Shown in pieces: positions 1 to 8,722 of a DNA stretch of 64,000 nucleotides. How positions within the stretch are numbered: the first letter of the stretch is position 1; each line of letters starts with the position of its first letter. The position numbers and the translations under genes were made by a program. The notes beneath the pieces were generated by a model that did not search any database, had not been told where the DNA came from, and saw nothing but the letters and a program-made list of their open reading frames with translations. Location of the stretch: positions 248,001-312,000 of the forward strand of contig PNKZ01000003.1 of assembly GCA_013822735.1 (NCBI GenBank), in the 5' to 3' direction. This DNA is from Pirellula sp. (GTDB lineage Bacteria; Planctomycetota; Planctomycetia; Pirellulales; PNKZ01).

Positions 1-2352
1 TTCGCGCCCGACGGCGGTTCGCCTCGCTGCGATGTGTCTGCCGCGTCGCCGGAAGTTCCGGCGGTGATTCTCTACACCTCCGGATCGACGGGCCAGCCCA
101 AGGGCGTGGTGCTTACGCACGGCAATCTATCGGCTCAGAATCAAGCCGTTCGCCGCGCGATGGATTACCGGTCGCTTGATCGTACAACGACGCTCTCGTC
201 CCCTTGCTTCGATGCGTCGCTCGAAGAGATCTTTGCGCCGTTGTGTGCCGGTGCGCTGTTGGTGCTCCCCGCGGTCGACGTGCTGAGTTCGCTCCAACGG
301 TTGCAAGAGCTGGCGCGTGCCGAGCAACTCACCGTGCTCGACATGCCGACCTCGCTATGGCGAGAGCTGACCAACGGTCTTTACGAAAGCGGTTGCGAGT
401 TTCCCGGCTCCGTGCGCGCCATTATGACCGGCGGCGAGCGGGCGACGGCTGCCACGTTTGCCCGATTCTTACAAGTCGGCGGCGGTCGTATTCGCTGGTT
501 TAACGCTTATGGACCCACGGAAGCCACGATCTGCGCAACGCTCTACGAACATGATCCGCGCCAGACCGCAGCCGGCGAAGCGATTGTTACAACGGACGAG
601 CCGCCGGCTCCCCCCATCGGTCGACCCATCGCCGGTGCAATGGTCGCGGTCGTAGATCGTTGCGGCAGGCCGGTTGCTCCGGGAGTTGCCGGCGAAGTCT
701 ATATCGGCGGCGCCGGCGTCGGCCTAGGCTATTGGAATCGCGACGAGTTGACGCAAGAGCGATTTGTCTCGCGCCCTTATGCGGCCCTGCCGGAGGGCAA
801 ATACTATCGCACCGGCGACTTGGCATTGTGGAACGATGCCGGACAACTCGAATACGTCGGTCGCATCGACGGCCAGGTGAAACTGCGCGGGTTTCGCATC
901 GAACCGGCGGAAATCGAAGCCGTATTATCGCGTCATGAGTCGGTGCGCGATGTTGTCGTGTCGGTGGCGACCTCGCCGTTTGGTACCGAAGTGCTGGCCG
1001 CATTCGTGGTTCCTCAGCCGCAAGCAGTGTTTGATCCGGACGGGTTGCGCGCGTTCGCCGCGCGACAACTGCCGTCGTACATGGTTCCGCAGCGTTTGGT
1101 GGCGCTCGCCGCGTTGCCGCTTACTCCCAACGGAAAAACCGACGTTGCCCGGCTTCCCGATCCGTTCTCCGCCGATCCGGCCAGGGATGATGTTCCGCAG
1201 CGCGTTCCCACCGAACTCGAAAGCCGCATCATGGAAGTGTGGCAGACGATGCTGCCGACCGATTCTCTGCGCTTGGACGACGACTTCTTCCAGCTGGGAG
1301 GCGATTCTCTCAAGGCCATGACGCTCGCGGCGCGATTGGAATCGAAGCTCGAAACCAAATTGGCCGTCAATCTTGTTTATCGCGCTCGGACTCCGGCGGC
1401 GCTGGCCCGAGAGTTGGCCTGCCGCGACGTGACGTATGAGTTGGCTCCCCTCGTCAACTTGCGCGCGGGAGACGGCGCGCGTCCCCTGTTTCTCATCCAC
1501 TCGCTCGGCGGCGATGCTTGGATCTATCGCGAAGTGGTTGAGGAACTCCCGGGCGGCTTCGCGATCTACGGCTTACAGATTCCCGGACTTGACGGAACCG
1601 GTACGACTCCCGACACGATCGAAGCGTCGGCAGAGTTGTTTATAACGCTCGTGAAGAGCTTGCAACCGGTAGGGCCTTACCGAGTGGCGGGGTACTCCTC
1701 CGGCGGGCTCGTGGCGTTCGAGATGGCCCGACAACTCGCCGGCCGCGGCGAGTCGGTGGAGTTTCTCGGCTTGATCGATTCCGGACTGCCGACCTTGATA
1801 GAAGCCGCGGCCGAACCGGGGAATGTCGAGCGACTCCGCGGAGTGGTTCGCAGCATTCCCGGACTCGTCAAAGAAATTTGGGCGATGCCGCGCGGTCGAC
1901 GAATTCCGCGCATCGGCGGATTTCTCCGCCGTTTGTCGCGTCGCATGATGGGCGGCGACGCGCAATCCGAAGGCGAACTTACCGAACGCGATATGCGCGA
2001 GTGCTTCGCGGAAGACGTGTCGATGTTTTCACCGCAACGCTTGGACCTGATCCGGCGACACTTCGAGGCCATCGAACACTACGCACCCCGCCCCTATGCC
2101 GGCGATGCCCATCTATTCCGCTCGACGCGACAGCCGGTGTTCGGCACGCAGAGCGCAACGCTGGGTTGGGAGCGTTTGATTCATGGTCGATTGACGGTGG
2201 CCGACGTTTTCGGCGCGCATGCGGTGCTGATGAAGCGACCGCACGCGGCCGAGTTGGCTCGTGCACTGTCGGCCGTGTTGCAACAACTCGAACGCGAAGT
2301 GGCGAGCGAGCCGGAAGTCGAGCTTCAGCTGATGGCGGAAGCCCCGGCCTAA
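1..2352 (+). CDS. Nonribosomal peptide synthetase, terminal A-PCP-TE module (5' partial)
   Basis: The reading frame is open from base 1, so the N-terminus lies outside the window; the GTG at 34 is not a credible start because adenylation motif A3 (YTSGSTGQPKG, nt 70-105) follows almost at once. Further adenylation motifs are visible in order: NAYGPTEATI (about nt 502), YRTGDLALW, GRIDGQVKLRGFRIEPAE and PLTPNGKTD. Next comes a carrier domain with the phosphopantetheine serine in LGGDSLKAM (about nt 1297-1320), then an alpha/beta-hydrolase thioesterase with HSLGGD, the nucleophile motif GYSSGG (about nt 1690) and a late histidine in FGAHAVLMK. By family knowledge this module activates an amino acid, tethers it, and releases the product by hydrolysis or cyclisation. 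Substrate cannot be read because the start of the A domain is missing. The stop overlaps the convergent peroxiredoxin stop by a few bases. Confidence 0.93.
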   Translation, partial: FAPDGGSPRCDVSAASPEVPAVILYTSGSTGQPKGVVLTHGNLSAQNQAVRRAMDYRSLDRTTTLSSPCFDASLEEIFAPLCAGALLVLPAVDVLSSLQRLQELARAEQLTVLDMPTSLWRELTNGLYESGCEFPGSVRAIMTGGERATAATFARFLQVGGGRIRWFNAYGPTEATICATLYEHDPRQTAAGEAIVTTDEPPAPPIGRPIAGAMVAVVDRCGRPVAPGVAGEVYIGGAGVGLGYWNRDELTQERFVSRPYAALPEGKYYRTGDLALWNDAGQLEYVGRIDGQVKLRGFRIEPAEIEAVLSRHESVRDVVVSVATSPFGTEVLAAFVVPQPQAVFDPDGLRAFAARQLPSYMVPQRLVALAALPLTPNGKTDVARLPDPFSADPARDDVPQRVPTELESRIMEVWQTMLPTDSLRLDDDFFQLGGDSLKAMTLAARLESKLETKLAVNLVYRARTPAALARELACRDVTYELAPLVNLRAGDGARPLFLIHSLGGDAWIYREVVEELPGGFAIYGLQIPGLDGTGTTPDTIEASAELFITLVKSLQPVGPYRVAGYSSGGLVAFEMARQLAGRGESVEFLGLIDSGLPTLIEAAAEPGNVERLRGVVRSIPGLVKEIWAMPRGRRIPRIGGFLRRLSRRMMGGDAQSEGELTERDMRECFAEDVSMFSPQRLDLIRRHFEAIEHYAPRPYAGDAHLFRSTRQPVFGTQSATLGWERLIHGRLTVADVFGAHAVLMKRPHAAELARALSAVLQQLEREVASEPEVELQLMAEAPA

Positions 2353-2939
2353 CCGCCGAGCTTCTTGGCGGTCTTTTTCTTGTTGACGGCGGCCGATGGT
2401 GCGGCGGCGGCTTTCTTGGCGGCAGGCTTCTTCTTCACCGGCTTCGCGGCCTTCGCAGGCGCAGCACCGCTCAAAGCTTTCACCGCGTCGATTACTTCCG
2501 AGTCGTGGCCGTCGACGTTGACTTTCTCCCAAACGTTCCGGAGCTTCCCTTCCGCGTCGAAGAGAAACGTCGAGCGTTGAATGCCCATGTACTTGCGGCC
2601 GTACATGCTCTTCTCCTGCCAGGCGCCGAAGGCCTCGGCCGCGGCATGGTCCGTGTCGGCCAGCAGCGGAAAGTTGAGCGAGAACTTGTCGCGAAACTTG
2701 CCGTGGCTCTTCACGTTGTCGGGACTCACGCCGTATACCGCGACGCCGAGCTTCTTGAGCTCCGTGCTCCGGTCGCGGAACGCGCACGCCTCGCGCGTGC
2801 AGCCCGGCGTGTCGTCTTTCGGGTAGAAGTAAAGGACGACCGTTTTGCCGCGCAGATCGGGCAGGTGCACTTGGCCGCCGTCGTCGGCTGCGAGCGTCAG
2901 ATTTGGAATTTGTTTCCCGACCGTCAACCATTTGCTCAT
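2349..2939 (-). CDS. bcp: Peroxiredoxin, BCP/PrxQ type, with Lys/Ala-rich C-terminal tail
   Basis: Thioredoxin-dependent thiol peroxidase of 196 aa. The thioredoxin fold shows LRGKTVVLYFYPKDDTPGCT, in which the cysteine after TPG is the peroxidatic cysteine, with a conserved Arg in the FRDR segment and WQEKSMYGRKYMG typical of the BCP class. The catalytic domain ends near residue 155, the usual length for BCP. After it comes a tail of about 40 residues made almost only of Ala, Lys and Pro, resembling histone H1-like or Ku-tail extensions; the tail's role is unknown and it may bind nucleic acid (inference). A second, resolving cysteine of the 2-Cys BCP type is not seen five residues downstream (TPGCTREACAF has Ala-Cys four residues later), so the resolving partner is uncertain. 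The gene converges on the NRPS gene with a 4-base overlap of the 3' ends. Confidence 0.93.
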   Translation of the reverse strand: MSKWLTVGKQIPNLTLAADDGGQVHLPDLRGKTVVLYFYPKDDTPGCTREACAFRDRSTELKKLGVAVYGVSPDNVKSHGKFRDKFSLNFPLLADTDHAAAEAFGAWQEKSMYGRKYMGIQRSTFLFDAEGKLRNVWEKVNVDGHDSEVIDAVKALSGAAPAKAAKPVKKKPAAKKAAAAPSAAVNKKKTAKKLGG

Positions 2940-3129
2940 CGGAAGGCTTCGCTTTCCCGCAAGGTATTGGAAAAATTACCCGATTCGTCCGGCATTTTAG
3001 CGCTTCGGGCGCTTTCCGCCGGCCCCGGAGCGAATAGAATTAATAGAGAGCCGCCGACGCGAACCTTTCGCGTTTTTCCGCGGTCAGGATATGATGGGAA
3101 CGTCGCAGCGTTTCGAATTTAGTCACCCC

Positions 3130-3139
3130 GGAAAGGGAG
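3130..3139 (+). promoter_or_regulatory. Ribosome binding site fixing the rsfS GTG start
   Basis: A purine-rich GGAAAGGGAG lies immediately before GTG at 3143 and is the reason for choosing that start. Confidence 0.6.
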
Positions 3140-3142
3140 TAC

Positions 3143-3565
3143 GTGGTCACCAGCAGCGCGAAAAAAGAGGTATCGCAAAAAGAGACTTCGCAGGTTGCAG
3201 CGCGCGAGCGCGCCCTGGGTCGGGCCTTGGCAGCCGCACAGACGGCGCACGACAACAAGGCTCGCGACATTCAGATTCTCGACCTCCGCGAACTGACCAC
3301 CGAATTCGATTACTTCGTCATCGCCACGAGCGGCAGCACGCGGCAGATGCACGCCGTGAGCGAAGAAATCGACCACTGCCTGGAAGACGACCTTCACGAT
3401 CGCCGCCTGGGGCTCGAAGGGTACCAAACCGGCGGTTGGATTCTGCAAGACTACGGCGACATCGTCATCCATCTCTTCGACGCCAAGACACGCGAATACT
3501 ACCGCCTCGACGAACTCTGGACCGGCGCGAAGCGCGTGCCGTTCACGCCGAAGGATCCCGCGTAG
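3143..3565 (+). CDS. rsfS: Ribosome silencing factor RsfS
   Basis: A 140-aa protein of the RsfS/Iojap family, which binds ribosomal protein L14 on the large subunit and blocks subunit joining in slow growth. Family signatures are DIQILDLRELTTEFDYFVIATSGSTRQMHAV, split here as the DL-x-L...YFVI-x-T-x-S core, then GYQTGGWILQDYGDIVIHLF and YYRLDELW near the C-terminus. The N-terminal 30 residues form a charged extension. The start is GTG at 3143, supported by a good Shine-Dalgarno sequence. The usual partner nadD is not adjacent. The gene stands alone before the repeat-filled gap leading to argS. Confidence 0.95.
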   Translation: MVTSSAKKEVSQKETSQVAARERALGRALAAAQTAHDNKARDIQILDLRELTTEFDYFVIATSGSTRQMHAVSEEIDHCLEDDLHDRRLGLEGYQTGGWILQDYGDIVIHLFDAKTREYYRLDELWTGAKRVPFTPKDPA

Positions 3566-3668
3566 GATTTTGTCGGAACCCGTCGTTTCCAATGGGCGAT
3601 GATACCCGGCTCGCCGGCCGTGAAGCCGGCCTATTTTTGGCCGGCCGTTTGGTAGAATGTCGCCGACG

Positions 3669-3755
3669 AGATGGGAGACGAGAGACTGGAGACGTGAGCG
3701 TTGCTGCGAGGCGACTTTGGGCTCCCGTCGGCGGTCTCCCGTCTCGCGTCTCTTT
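3669..3755. repeat. GAGAC-family repeat, copy 1
   Basis: Left arm contains GGGAGACGAGAGACTGGAGAC and the right arm carries complementary GTCTCCCGTCTCGCGTCTC, so the unit can fold into a long imperfect hairpin. Related low-complexity GGAGACTTGGAGA / GTCTCC arms occur at 30786-30893 and 57797-57860. Confidence 0.6.
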
Positions 3756-3759
3756 CCAC

Positions 3760-3895
3760 CACTTACGTCGACGCGCCGAATCGGCCCGTGCGCAGATAAC
3801 TCAGGCTATCTGCGCACAACCCTAAAACCCACAAGGGGTGCGCAGATAAGTCGAGTTATCTGCGCAGCGCCAGTTGGCGAAAATCGACGTAAGTG
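3760..3895. repeat. Composite palindromic element with ACTTACGTCGA ends and two TGCGCAGATA hairpins
   Basis: The ends are inverted copies CACTTACGTCGA (3760-3771) and TCGACGTAAGTG (3884-3895). Inside are two perfect 11-bp stems: GTGCGCAGATA/TATCTGCGCAC (3788-3817, 8-nt loop) and TGCGCAGATAA/TTATCTGCGCA (3839-3866, 6-nt loop). The same ends, in the opposite orientation and around other TGCGC-rich sequence, recur at 25999-26146. Confidence 0.65.
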
Positions 3896-3989
3896 CTGAA
3901 AGTGCCGCGCCGGAATCTGCAAGCGCTCCGCTGCGTGTCGCGGCTTAACCGTCAATCGAACCCCGAACTTTGAACTCTGAACCGCACCG

Positions 3990-5981
3990 ATGAACATCCG
4001 CAGCCGGCTTCGTGATCGTTTGCAAACTGCCCTGGAGGGCTTGGCCCCCGCCCCCGACGCAGCCGTCGATTTGGCCGGCCTGGCCGAAATGGTCGTGCCG
4101 AGCCAAGATCCGAAGTTCGGCGACTATCAGATCAATTGCGCGATGCCGTTGGCGAAAGCCTTGAAGCGTCCGCCGCGCGAAGTGGCACAGGAACTCGTCG
4201 ACCGGCTCCAAGTCGACGATCTCTGCGAAGCGCCGACGATCGCCGGCCCCGGCTTCATTAACTTGAAAGTGCGCGACGATCGGCTCGTGTCGCTGCTGCA
4301 AACGGCCGCGAAGGACGACCGGCTCGGCATCGCTCCGGTCGCGCATCGCAAGCAATACATCGTCGATTACTCGGCTCCCAACGTCGCCAAGCCGATGCAC
4401 GTCGGGCACATCCGCTCCTCGGTGATCGGCGACAGCATCTATCGCACGCTCAAGTTTCTGGGGCACAACGTCGTCGGCGATAACCACATCGGCGATTGGG
4501 GGACCCAGTTCGGCATGATCATCTACGGGTTCAAGCACTTCCGCGACGACGCGGCGTATCGTGCCAACCCCGTGGCGGAGCTCTCAAGGCTGTATCGGCT
4601 GGTGAATCAACTTGTCGGCTACTTCGAAGGGCAAGCCGAACTACCGAAGTTGCGACAGAAGGCGGACGCGGCGAAGGCCGTGCTGGCTGCGGCACAAACG
4701 ATTGCGCCGACCGGTGATAAGAACGTCGATAAGAAGAACGCCCAAACATTGAAGAAGGCGCAGAACGACGTCGAGTCGTCGGCCAAGGCCGTCGCCGAGT
4801 TGCAAGAAAAGCTCGCCGCGATGGACGCCGATCCGGCCGTCGCCAAGCTGATTGCCGCACATCCGAAGATTGGCGCCGCGGCCCTGGAAGAAACTGCCAA
4901 GCTCCATTCCGGCGACGAAGAGAACCTAAAGCTTTGGCAAGAGTTTATGCCGCCGTGCTTGGAGGCACTCGAAGAAACATATCGTCGCCTGCACGTGACG
5001 TTCGACGAAACGCTGGGCGAGAGTTTTTATCACGATCGACTGGCCGAGGTCGCCGAAGATTTCGAGCGGAAGGGGCTCGCGCGCGAAAGTGACGGCGCGC
5101 TCTGCATCTTCCTGCCCGGCCAAGAAACGCCGATGCTTATTCGCAAAAAAGACGGCGCGTTTCTCTATGCGACGACCGATCTGGCGACGATCAAGTACCG
5201 CATCGAGCGTTGGAAGCCTGACGCGGTGCTGTACGTCGTCGACCATCGGCAGAGCCTGCACTTCGAACAATTGTTTGCTGCGGCGAAGCTCGCCGGCTAC
5301 GACGCCTGCGACTTCCGGCACATCAGCTTCGGCACGGTGCTCGGCAAGGACGGCCGGCCGTACAAGACCCGCAGCGGTGATACCGTCGGACTGAAGGGCT
5401 TGCTCGATGAGGCGGTGGAACGGGCCGCGACGATCGTCGCCGAGAACGACGAGCGCAATCCCGAAGGCCCGCAACTGTCGGCGGAGGAGCGGAAACGCGT
5501 GGCGGAGACCGTCGGGATCGGGGCGCTAAAATATGCCGACCTGTCGCAGAACCGCACGAGCGACTACGAATTCAGCTACGACAAGATGCTGGCGATGAAC
5601 GGCAACACGGCGACGTATATGCAGTACGCGTATGCCCGTGTGCGGAGCATCTTCCGACGTGGCGGCGTCGACATCGAAGCGCTCCGAGCGAAGAACATCG
5701 CGATCGAACTGAACACGCCTGCCGAACGACAGCTTGCCGTCTCGATCTTGCGCTGCGAGGAAGCCCTCGAATTAGCGCTTGTCGACTTCCGGCCGAATCA
5801 ACTCACGACATATCTGTTCGAACTGGCGAGCCACTACTCGACGTTCTTCGACCAGTGTCCGGTGCTGAAAGCGCCGACGCCCGAACTGCGCGACAGCAGG
5901 CTAATGCTGTGCGATTTGACGGCCCGAACGATCAAGCTCGGCTTGTCGCTGTTGGGGATCGACGTCGTGGAGCAGATGTAG
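3990..5981 (+). CDS. argS: Arginyl-tRNA synthetase with coiled-coil insertion
   Basis: Class I aminoacyl-tRNA synthetase, 663 aa, charging tRNA-Arg in the cytoplasm. It has the N-terminal Add-1 tRNA-binding domain (residues 1-105), the HIGH motif as HVGH at 137-140 within SAPNVAKPMHVGHIRSSVIGD, the GDWGTQFGM segment, and the ArgS-type degenerate KMSKS region around GKDGRPYKTRSGD. The anticodon-binding DALR domain ends the protein with LLGIDVVEQM. Typical bacterial ArgS is about 550-590 aa; the excess is an insertion at about residues 217-305 in the catalytic domain, rich in Lys, Ala, Gln and Glu and likely coiled coil. The residues before and after it match the family without a gap, so it is not a frameshift artefact. 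Confidence 0.97.
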   Translation: MNIRSRLRDRLQTALEGLAPAPDAAVDLAGLAEMVVPSQDPKFGDYQINCAMPLAKALKRPPREVAQELVDRLQVDDLCEAPTIAGPGFINLKVRDDRLVSLLQTAAKDDRLGIAPVAHRKQYIVDYSAPNVAKPMHVGHIRSSVIGDSIYRTLKFLGHNVVGDNHIGDWGTQFGMIIYGFKHFRDDAAYRANPVAELSRLYRLVNQLVGYFEGQAELPKLRQKADAAKAVLAAAQTIAPTGDKNVDKKNAQTLKKAQNDVESSAKAVAELQEKLAAMDADPAVAKLIAAHPKIGAAALEETAKLHSGDEENLKLWQEFMPPCLEALEETYRRLHVTFDETLGESFYHDRLAEVAEDFERKGLARESDGALCIFLPGQETPMLIRKKDGAFLYATTDLATIKYRIERWKPDAVLYVVDHRQSLHFEQLFAAAKLAGYDACDFRHISFGTVLGKDGRPYKTRSGDTVGLKGLLDEAVERAATIVAENDERNPEGPQLSAEERKRVAETVGIGALKYADLSQNRTSDYEFSYDKMLAMNGNTATYMQYAYARVRSIFRRGGVDIEALRAKNIAIELNTPAERQLAVSILRCEEALELALVDFRPNQLTTYLFELASHYSTFFDQCPVLKAPTPELRDSRLMLCDLTARTIKLGLSLLGIDVVEQM

Positions 5982-6018
5982 TTGTCGAGTCGGCAGGGGC
6001 AGCCGGCAGAAATAAGGT

Positions 6019-6103
6019 GGGTGGCTGGGGCAGAACGCAGTGATGCCCCAGTTGCCTGCATGCGTTCTCTGGGGCATCGCTAACGCTCTGCCCCAGCCAC
6101 CCC
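6019..6103. repeat. GGCTGGGGCAG palindromic repeat between convergent genes, copy 1
   Basis: Left arm GGGTGGCTGGGGCAGAACG... with GATGCCCCAG; right arm CTGGGGCATCGC ... CTGCCCCAGCCACCC. The arms are near-perfect inverted complements, giving a long hairpin between argS (+) and the PIN gene (-). A diverged second copy lies at 61858-61942, also between convergent genes, so a bidirectional terminator role is plausible. Confidence 0.75.
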
Positions 6104-6115
6104 TGCAGGCACCGA

Positions 6116-6973
6116 TTATACGACGCTGTCGAATCGGCCAAAAACCATGCGGCCGGCCGTGGTTTGCGTGACGCTCGTTACCGTGAGGTGGACGGTATGT
6201 TCGACATGCTCGCGTGCTCCCTCGACGACGACCATCGTGCCGTCTTCCAAATAGCCGACTCCTTGCGTGGCTTGCCGGCCCGGGCCGACGATCTGGAGCG
6301 TGAGTTTGTCGCCCGGCAAACACGGGGGCTTGAGGGCTACGGCGAGTTCGTTCCAGTTGACGACCGGAACGCCAGCCGCTTGAGCCCGCTTTTGCAGGCC
6401 GACGTCGACGGTGAGCAACCGAGCATGGCGCGCAACGGCCAGTCGAATGAGCCGCTCATCGACGGCGGTGGCGAACCCCGCGACTTTCTCCGGCTCGTGC
6501 ATTTGCAGGCGATCGCCGAGCTCGGTGCGCAATTGGTTTAAGACATCGAGCCCGCGCCTGCCGCGCGTACGACGGGTCACGTCACTTCCGTCGGCCAGCA
6601 TTTGGAGTTCGTCGAGCACGAACGGCGCAATCAGCAGCGGCCCGTCGAGCGCGGCGGTCTTCAACACTTCGACGATCCGGCCGTCGACGAGCGCGCTCGT
6701 ATCGACGACGAGCGGACCGCCAATACCACCGGCGGCGCTCGTGGCGCGAAAAGTCTTCGCAGCCCGTAGCCCGTAAAGCAAGGTCAGCGCGAAATACACG
6801 GTGAAGAAGAGAAGCACCGAGCGCAGCCATGGGGCGCGACCTTCGCCGAAAGCGCCGAGCGCTTCGAGCGCCACGTTCACGCCGAAGCCGAAGAGCATTG
6901 CCCCTGCGCTAGCCAGCAGCGTGGTCTTAAACGGCATCGCCGGCAAAGCCGAGCCTTGTGTACTTCGTTCCAT
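6116..6973 (-). CDS. Membrane-anchored PIN/TRAM-domain protein, YacL family
   Basis: 285 aa. Two hydrophobic segments at about residues 17-37 and 49-68 place the protein in the inner membrane. A PIN nuclease-fold domain follows, with the first acidic residue in VVDTSALVDGR (about 88-98), a second acidic cluster in VLDELQMLAD and a third in LLTVDVGLQKRA. The last 60 residues (PGDKLTLQIVGPGRQATQGVGYLEDGTMVVVEGA) match a TRAM RNA-binding domain. The arrangement equals Bacillus YacL-type proteins, predicted RNases or RNA-binding proteins of unknown target. It starts 6 bases after the dgt stop and is probably the last gene of a HIT-dgt-PIN operon. Confidence 0.9.
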   Translation of the reverse strand: MERSTQGSALPAMPFKTTLLASAGAMLFGFGVNVALEALGAFGEGRAPWLRSVLLFFTVYFALTLLYGLRAAKTFRATSAAGGIGGPLVVDTSALVDGRIVEVLKTAALDGPLLIAPFVLDELQMLADGSDVTRRTRGRRGLDVLNQLRTELGDRLQMHEPEKVAGFATAVDERLIRLAVARHARLLTVDVGLQKRAQAAGVPVVNWNELAVALKPPCLPGDKLTLQIVGPGRQATQGVGYLEDGTMVVVEGAREHVEHTVHLTVTSVTQTTAGRMVFGRFDSVV

Positions 6974-6979
6974 ACGATC

Positions 6980-8104
6980 TCACGCGGCGAAGAAGCGTTG
7001 GAACTCTTGTTGGCAAAAGCGATCGGTCATGCCCGCGAGGTAATCGCAGACGCTTCGCTCCAAGCCGTATTCGGCGACGCGCGTTTGGAACGACTCGGGC
7101 ATCTTTTCGGGCCGCTTGCAATAGCCGTGGAACATCGCGCGGAGCTGATCTTGGGCGATGCGGCGTGAGGCGACGACCAGCGGATTGCGATAGACCCGAT
7201 CGTAGAGGAACTTTTCCAACTCGTTCTTGAGCTCGGTAAGCTCCGGCTCGAAGGCGACGATCAGCGGCGCCTCGCAGACGGCGGCGAGGCAATCGATGTT
7301 GCCGGCTTCCAAACGCCGCATCGCCGCAGCGAGCATGTCGCCGATTTGCCAATCGATCAGTTCGTGGAGCGTCGCGCGGCGAAGCTCGCCGTCGTCGAGC
7401 CCTTGATATCGGGCTCGCACACGATCGGTGGCTTGCCGCCACAAGGGGACTTCGGCCAACTCCTCATGGGTGAGCAGCCCGAGCTGCAGGGCATCGTCGA
7501 CGTCGTGCGTGTCGTAAGCGATGCTGTCGGCGGCGTCGACCACTTGCACTTCGAGGATCGGACGCTGCGCCGCGCCGCGCTTCACCACGCGGCTTTGCTG
7601 GCCGGCCAAGACTTCGAAGCTGAGGTTGAGCCCGGGAAAGTCGGGATAGCGCTGCTCGATAATCTCGACGATCCGCAGTGCTTGGCGATTGTGCGAGAAA
7701 CCGCCGTGGTCTTTCGTGCACTCGTGGAGCACGTCTTCCCCGGCATGTCCGAACGGCGGATGGCCGAGATCGTGCATCAGCGCGAGGGCTTCGACCAAAT
7801 CTTCATTCAGCCGCAGTGCGCGGCCGATGGTGCGCGACACGCTGGCCACTTCATGCGTGTGCGTCAGGCGCGTGCGATGGAAGTCGCCCATTTCTCGCGT
7901 GAAGACCTGCGTCTTGCCGCTGAGCCGACGATACGCGGTGCTGTGCACGATGCGATCGCGGTCGCGTTGAAACGGCCCGCGATACGGATGCGACGGCTCG
8001 GAGAATTTGCGGCCCGCCGAGAGCGCGCTGAACATTGCATAAGGGGCGAGCAACGCGAGTTCGCGTTCGGCGACGGCGTCGGTGTGCGGCGAACTAAAGG
8101 GCAT
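6980..8104 (-). CDS. dgt: dGTPase-like HD-domain deoxynucleotide triphosphohydrolase
   Basis: 374 aa. The N-terminus has the family signature YRGPFQRDRDRIVHSTAYRRLSGKTQVF in shorter form (R-D-R-D-R-I-x-H-S-x-x-F/Y-R-R-L), then RLTHTHEV (metal-ligand His at about 82-84) and MHDLGHPPFGHAGE containing the HD pair at about 111-112. These are the metal site of dGTP triphosphohydrolases, which hydrolyse dNTP to nucleoside and triphosphate and control the dNTP pool. Length and motifs fit the dGTPase-like type 2 group, which may act on several dNTPs. It overlaps the upstream HIT gene by 11 bases, implying coupled translation. Confidence 0.94.
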   Translation of the reverse strand: MPFSSPHTDAVAERELALLAPYAMFSALSAGRKFSEPSHPYRGPFQRDRDRIVHSTAYRRLSGKTQVFTREMGDFHRTRLTHTHEVASVSRTIGRALRLNEDLVEALALMHDLGHPPFGHAGEDVLHECTKDHGGFSHNRQALRIVEIIEQRYPDFPGLNLSFEVLAGQQSRVVKRGAAQRPILEVQVVDAADSIAYDTHDVDDALQLGLLTHEELAEVPLWRQATDRVRARYQGLDDGELRRATLHELIDWQIGDMLAAAMRRLEAGNIDCLAAVCEAPLIVAFEPELTELKNELEKFLYDRVYRNPLVVASRRIAQDQLRAMFHGYCKRPEKMPESFQTRVAEYGLERSVCDYLAGMTDRFCQQEFQRFFAA

Positions 8105-8624
8105 CCGAAAGCAACTCCCAAAGCGCGTCGAGCGATTGCGGGATCACGCGTGCGCCCGCAAACACGGGCATGAAATTCGTGTCGCCGTTCCAGCGGGGGA
8201 CGATATGCCAATGCAGGTGACCGGGCAAGCCCGCTCCGGCGATGCGGCCGAGGTTGAGTCCGACGTTGAACCCTTCGGCGTTCATCCGCTGTTCCAAGAT
8301 GCCGACCAGTCGGGCCACGGTCTGCATCAATTCGACATGTTCTTCGGCGTCGAGTTGGTCGAGCCGAGCCTTGTGCAAAAGCGGAGCGACGAGGAGGTGG
8401 CCGTTGTTGTAGGGGTAGCGATTGAGAATGATGATCGACTTCGAGCCGCGGCCGACGACGAAATTGCGGCGATCGTCGGCCGCCGTGGCGGCGTCGCGGC
8501 AGATAAAGCAGTCGTGATCGGCCGCCGGCAACCACGCGGGCTCGGCTTGCGGAGCGTCGGGTGCAGACTGGTCTCCTTGGATGTAGCCCAATCGCCAGGG
8601 AGCCCAAAGCTGCTCGTAACGCAC
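8094..8624 (-). CDS. HIT-family hydrolase, Ap4A phosphorylase-like
   Basis: 176 aa. The histidine triad reads GHLHWHIVPRW (H-x-H-x-H with the middle histidine nucleophilic). The N-terminal MRYEQLWAPWRLGYI and CFICRD (a possible zinc ligand pair) are typical of the long bacterial HIT proteins related to Ap4A phosphorylase. Proteins of this class cleave dinucleoside polyphosphates or nucleoside phosphoramidates; the substrate is not determinable. It is first in the leftward operon with dgt and the PIN/TRAM gene, so a nucleotide clean-up role is a reasonable inference. Confidence 0.92.
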   Translation of the reverse strand: MRYEQLWAPWRLGYIQGDQSAPDAPQAEPAWLPAADHDCFICRDAATAADDRRNFVVGRGSKSIIILNRYPYNNGHLLVAPLLHKARLDQLDAEEHVELMQTVARLVGILEQRMNAEGFNVGLNLGRIAGAGLPGHLHWHIVPRWNGDTNFMPVFAGARVIPQSLDALWELLSDAL

Positions 8625-8650
8625 GAAAATCGTCCTGTTAGTAGTTGTTC

Positions 8651-8722
8651 TGTAGGGAACGCCCTCTGTGGCGTTCCGGTTTTCAGCGGTTCGCGGAACG
8701 CCACGGAGGGAGTTCCCCTACA
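8651..8722. repeat. TGTAGGGAACGCC palindromic repeat, copy 1
   Basis: Left arm TGTAGGGAACGCCCTCTGTG continues GCGTTCCG to 8678; right arm from 8694 is CGGAACGCCACGGAGGGAG followed by TTCCCCTACA to 8722. The arms are inverted complements with a short spacer. A single arm of the same family is present at 25612-25641. Confidence 0.7.

Larger units (their letters stand above)
3566..3989. other. Intergenic region rsfS-argS, filled with repeats
   Basis: No convincing gene. It holds a GGCCGG-rich hairpin (about 3613-3650), a GAGAC-type repeat and a pair of TGCGCAGATA hairpins listed separately. The argS start has no clear Shine-Dalgarno sequence. Confidence 0.6.

Noticed and set aside
1878-3122. 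414-codon open frame across the NRPS and peroxiredoxin genes
   Set aside because: It lies out of frame over two well-supported genes.
3760-3895. Possible CRISPR array
   Set aside because: Hairpins are not direct repeats with regular spacers, and no cas genes are present.
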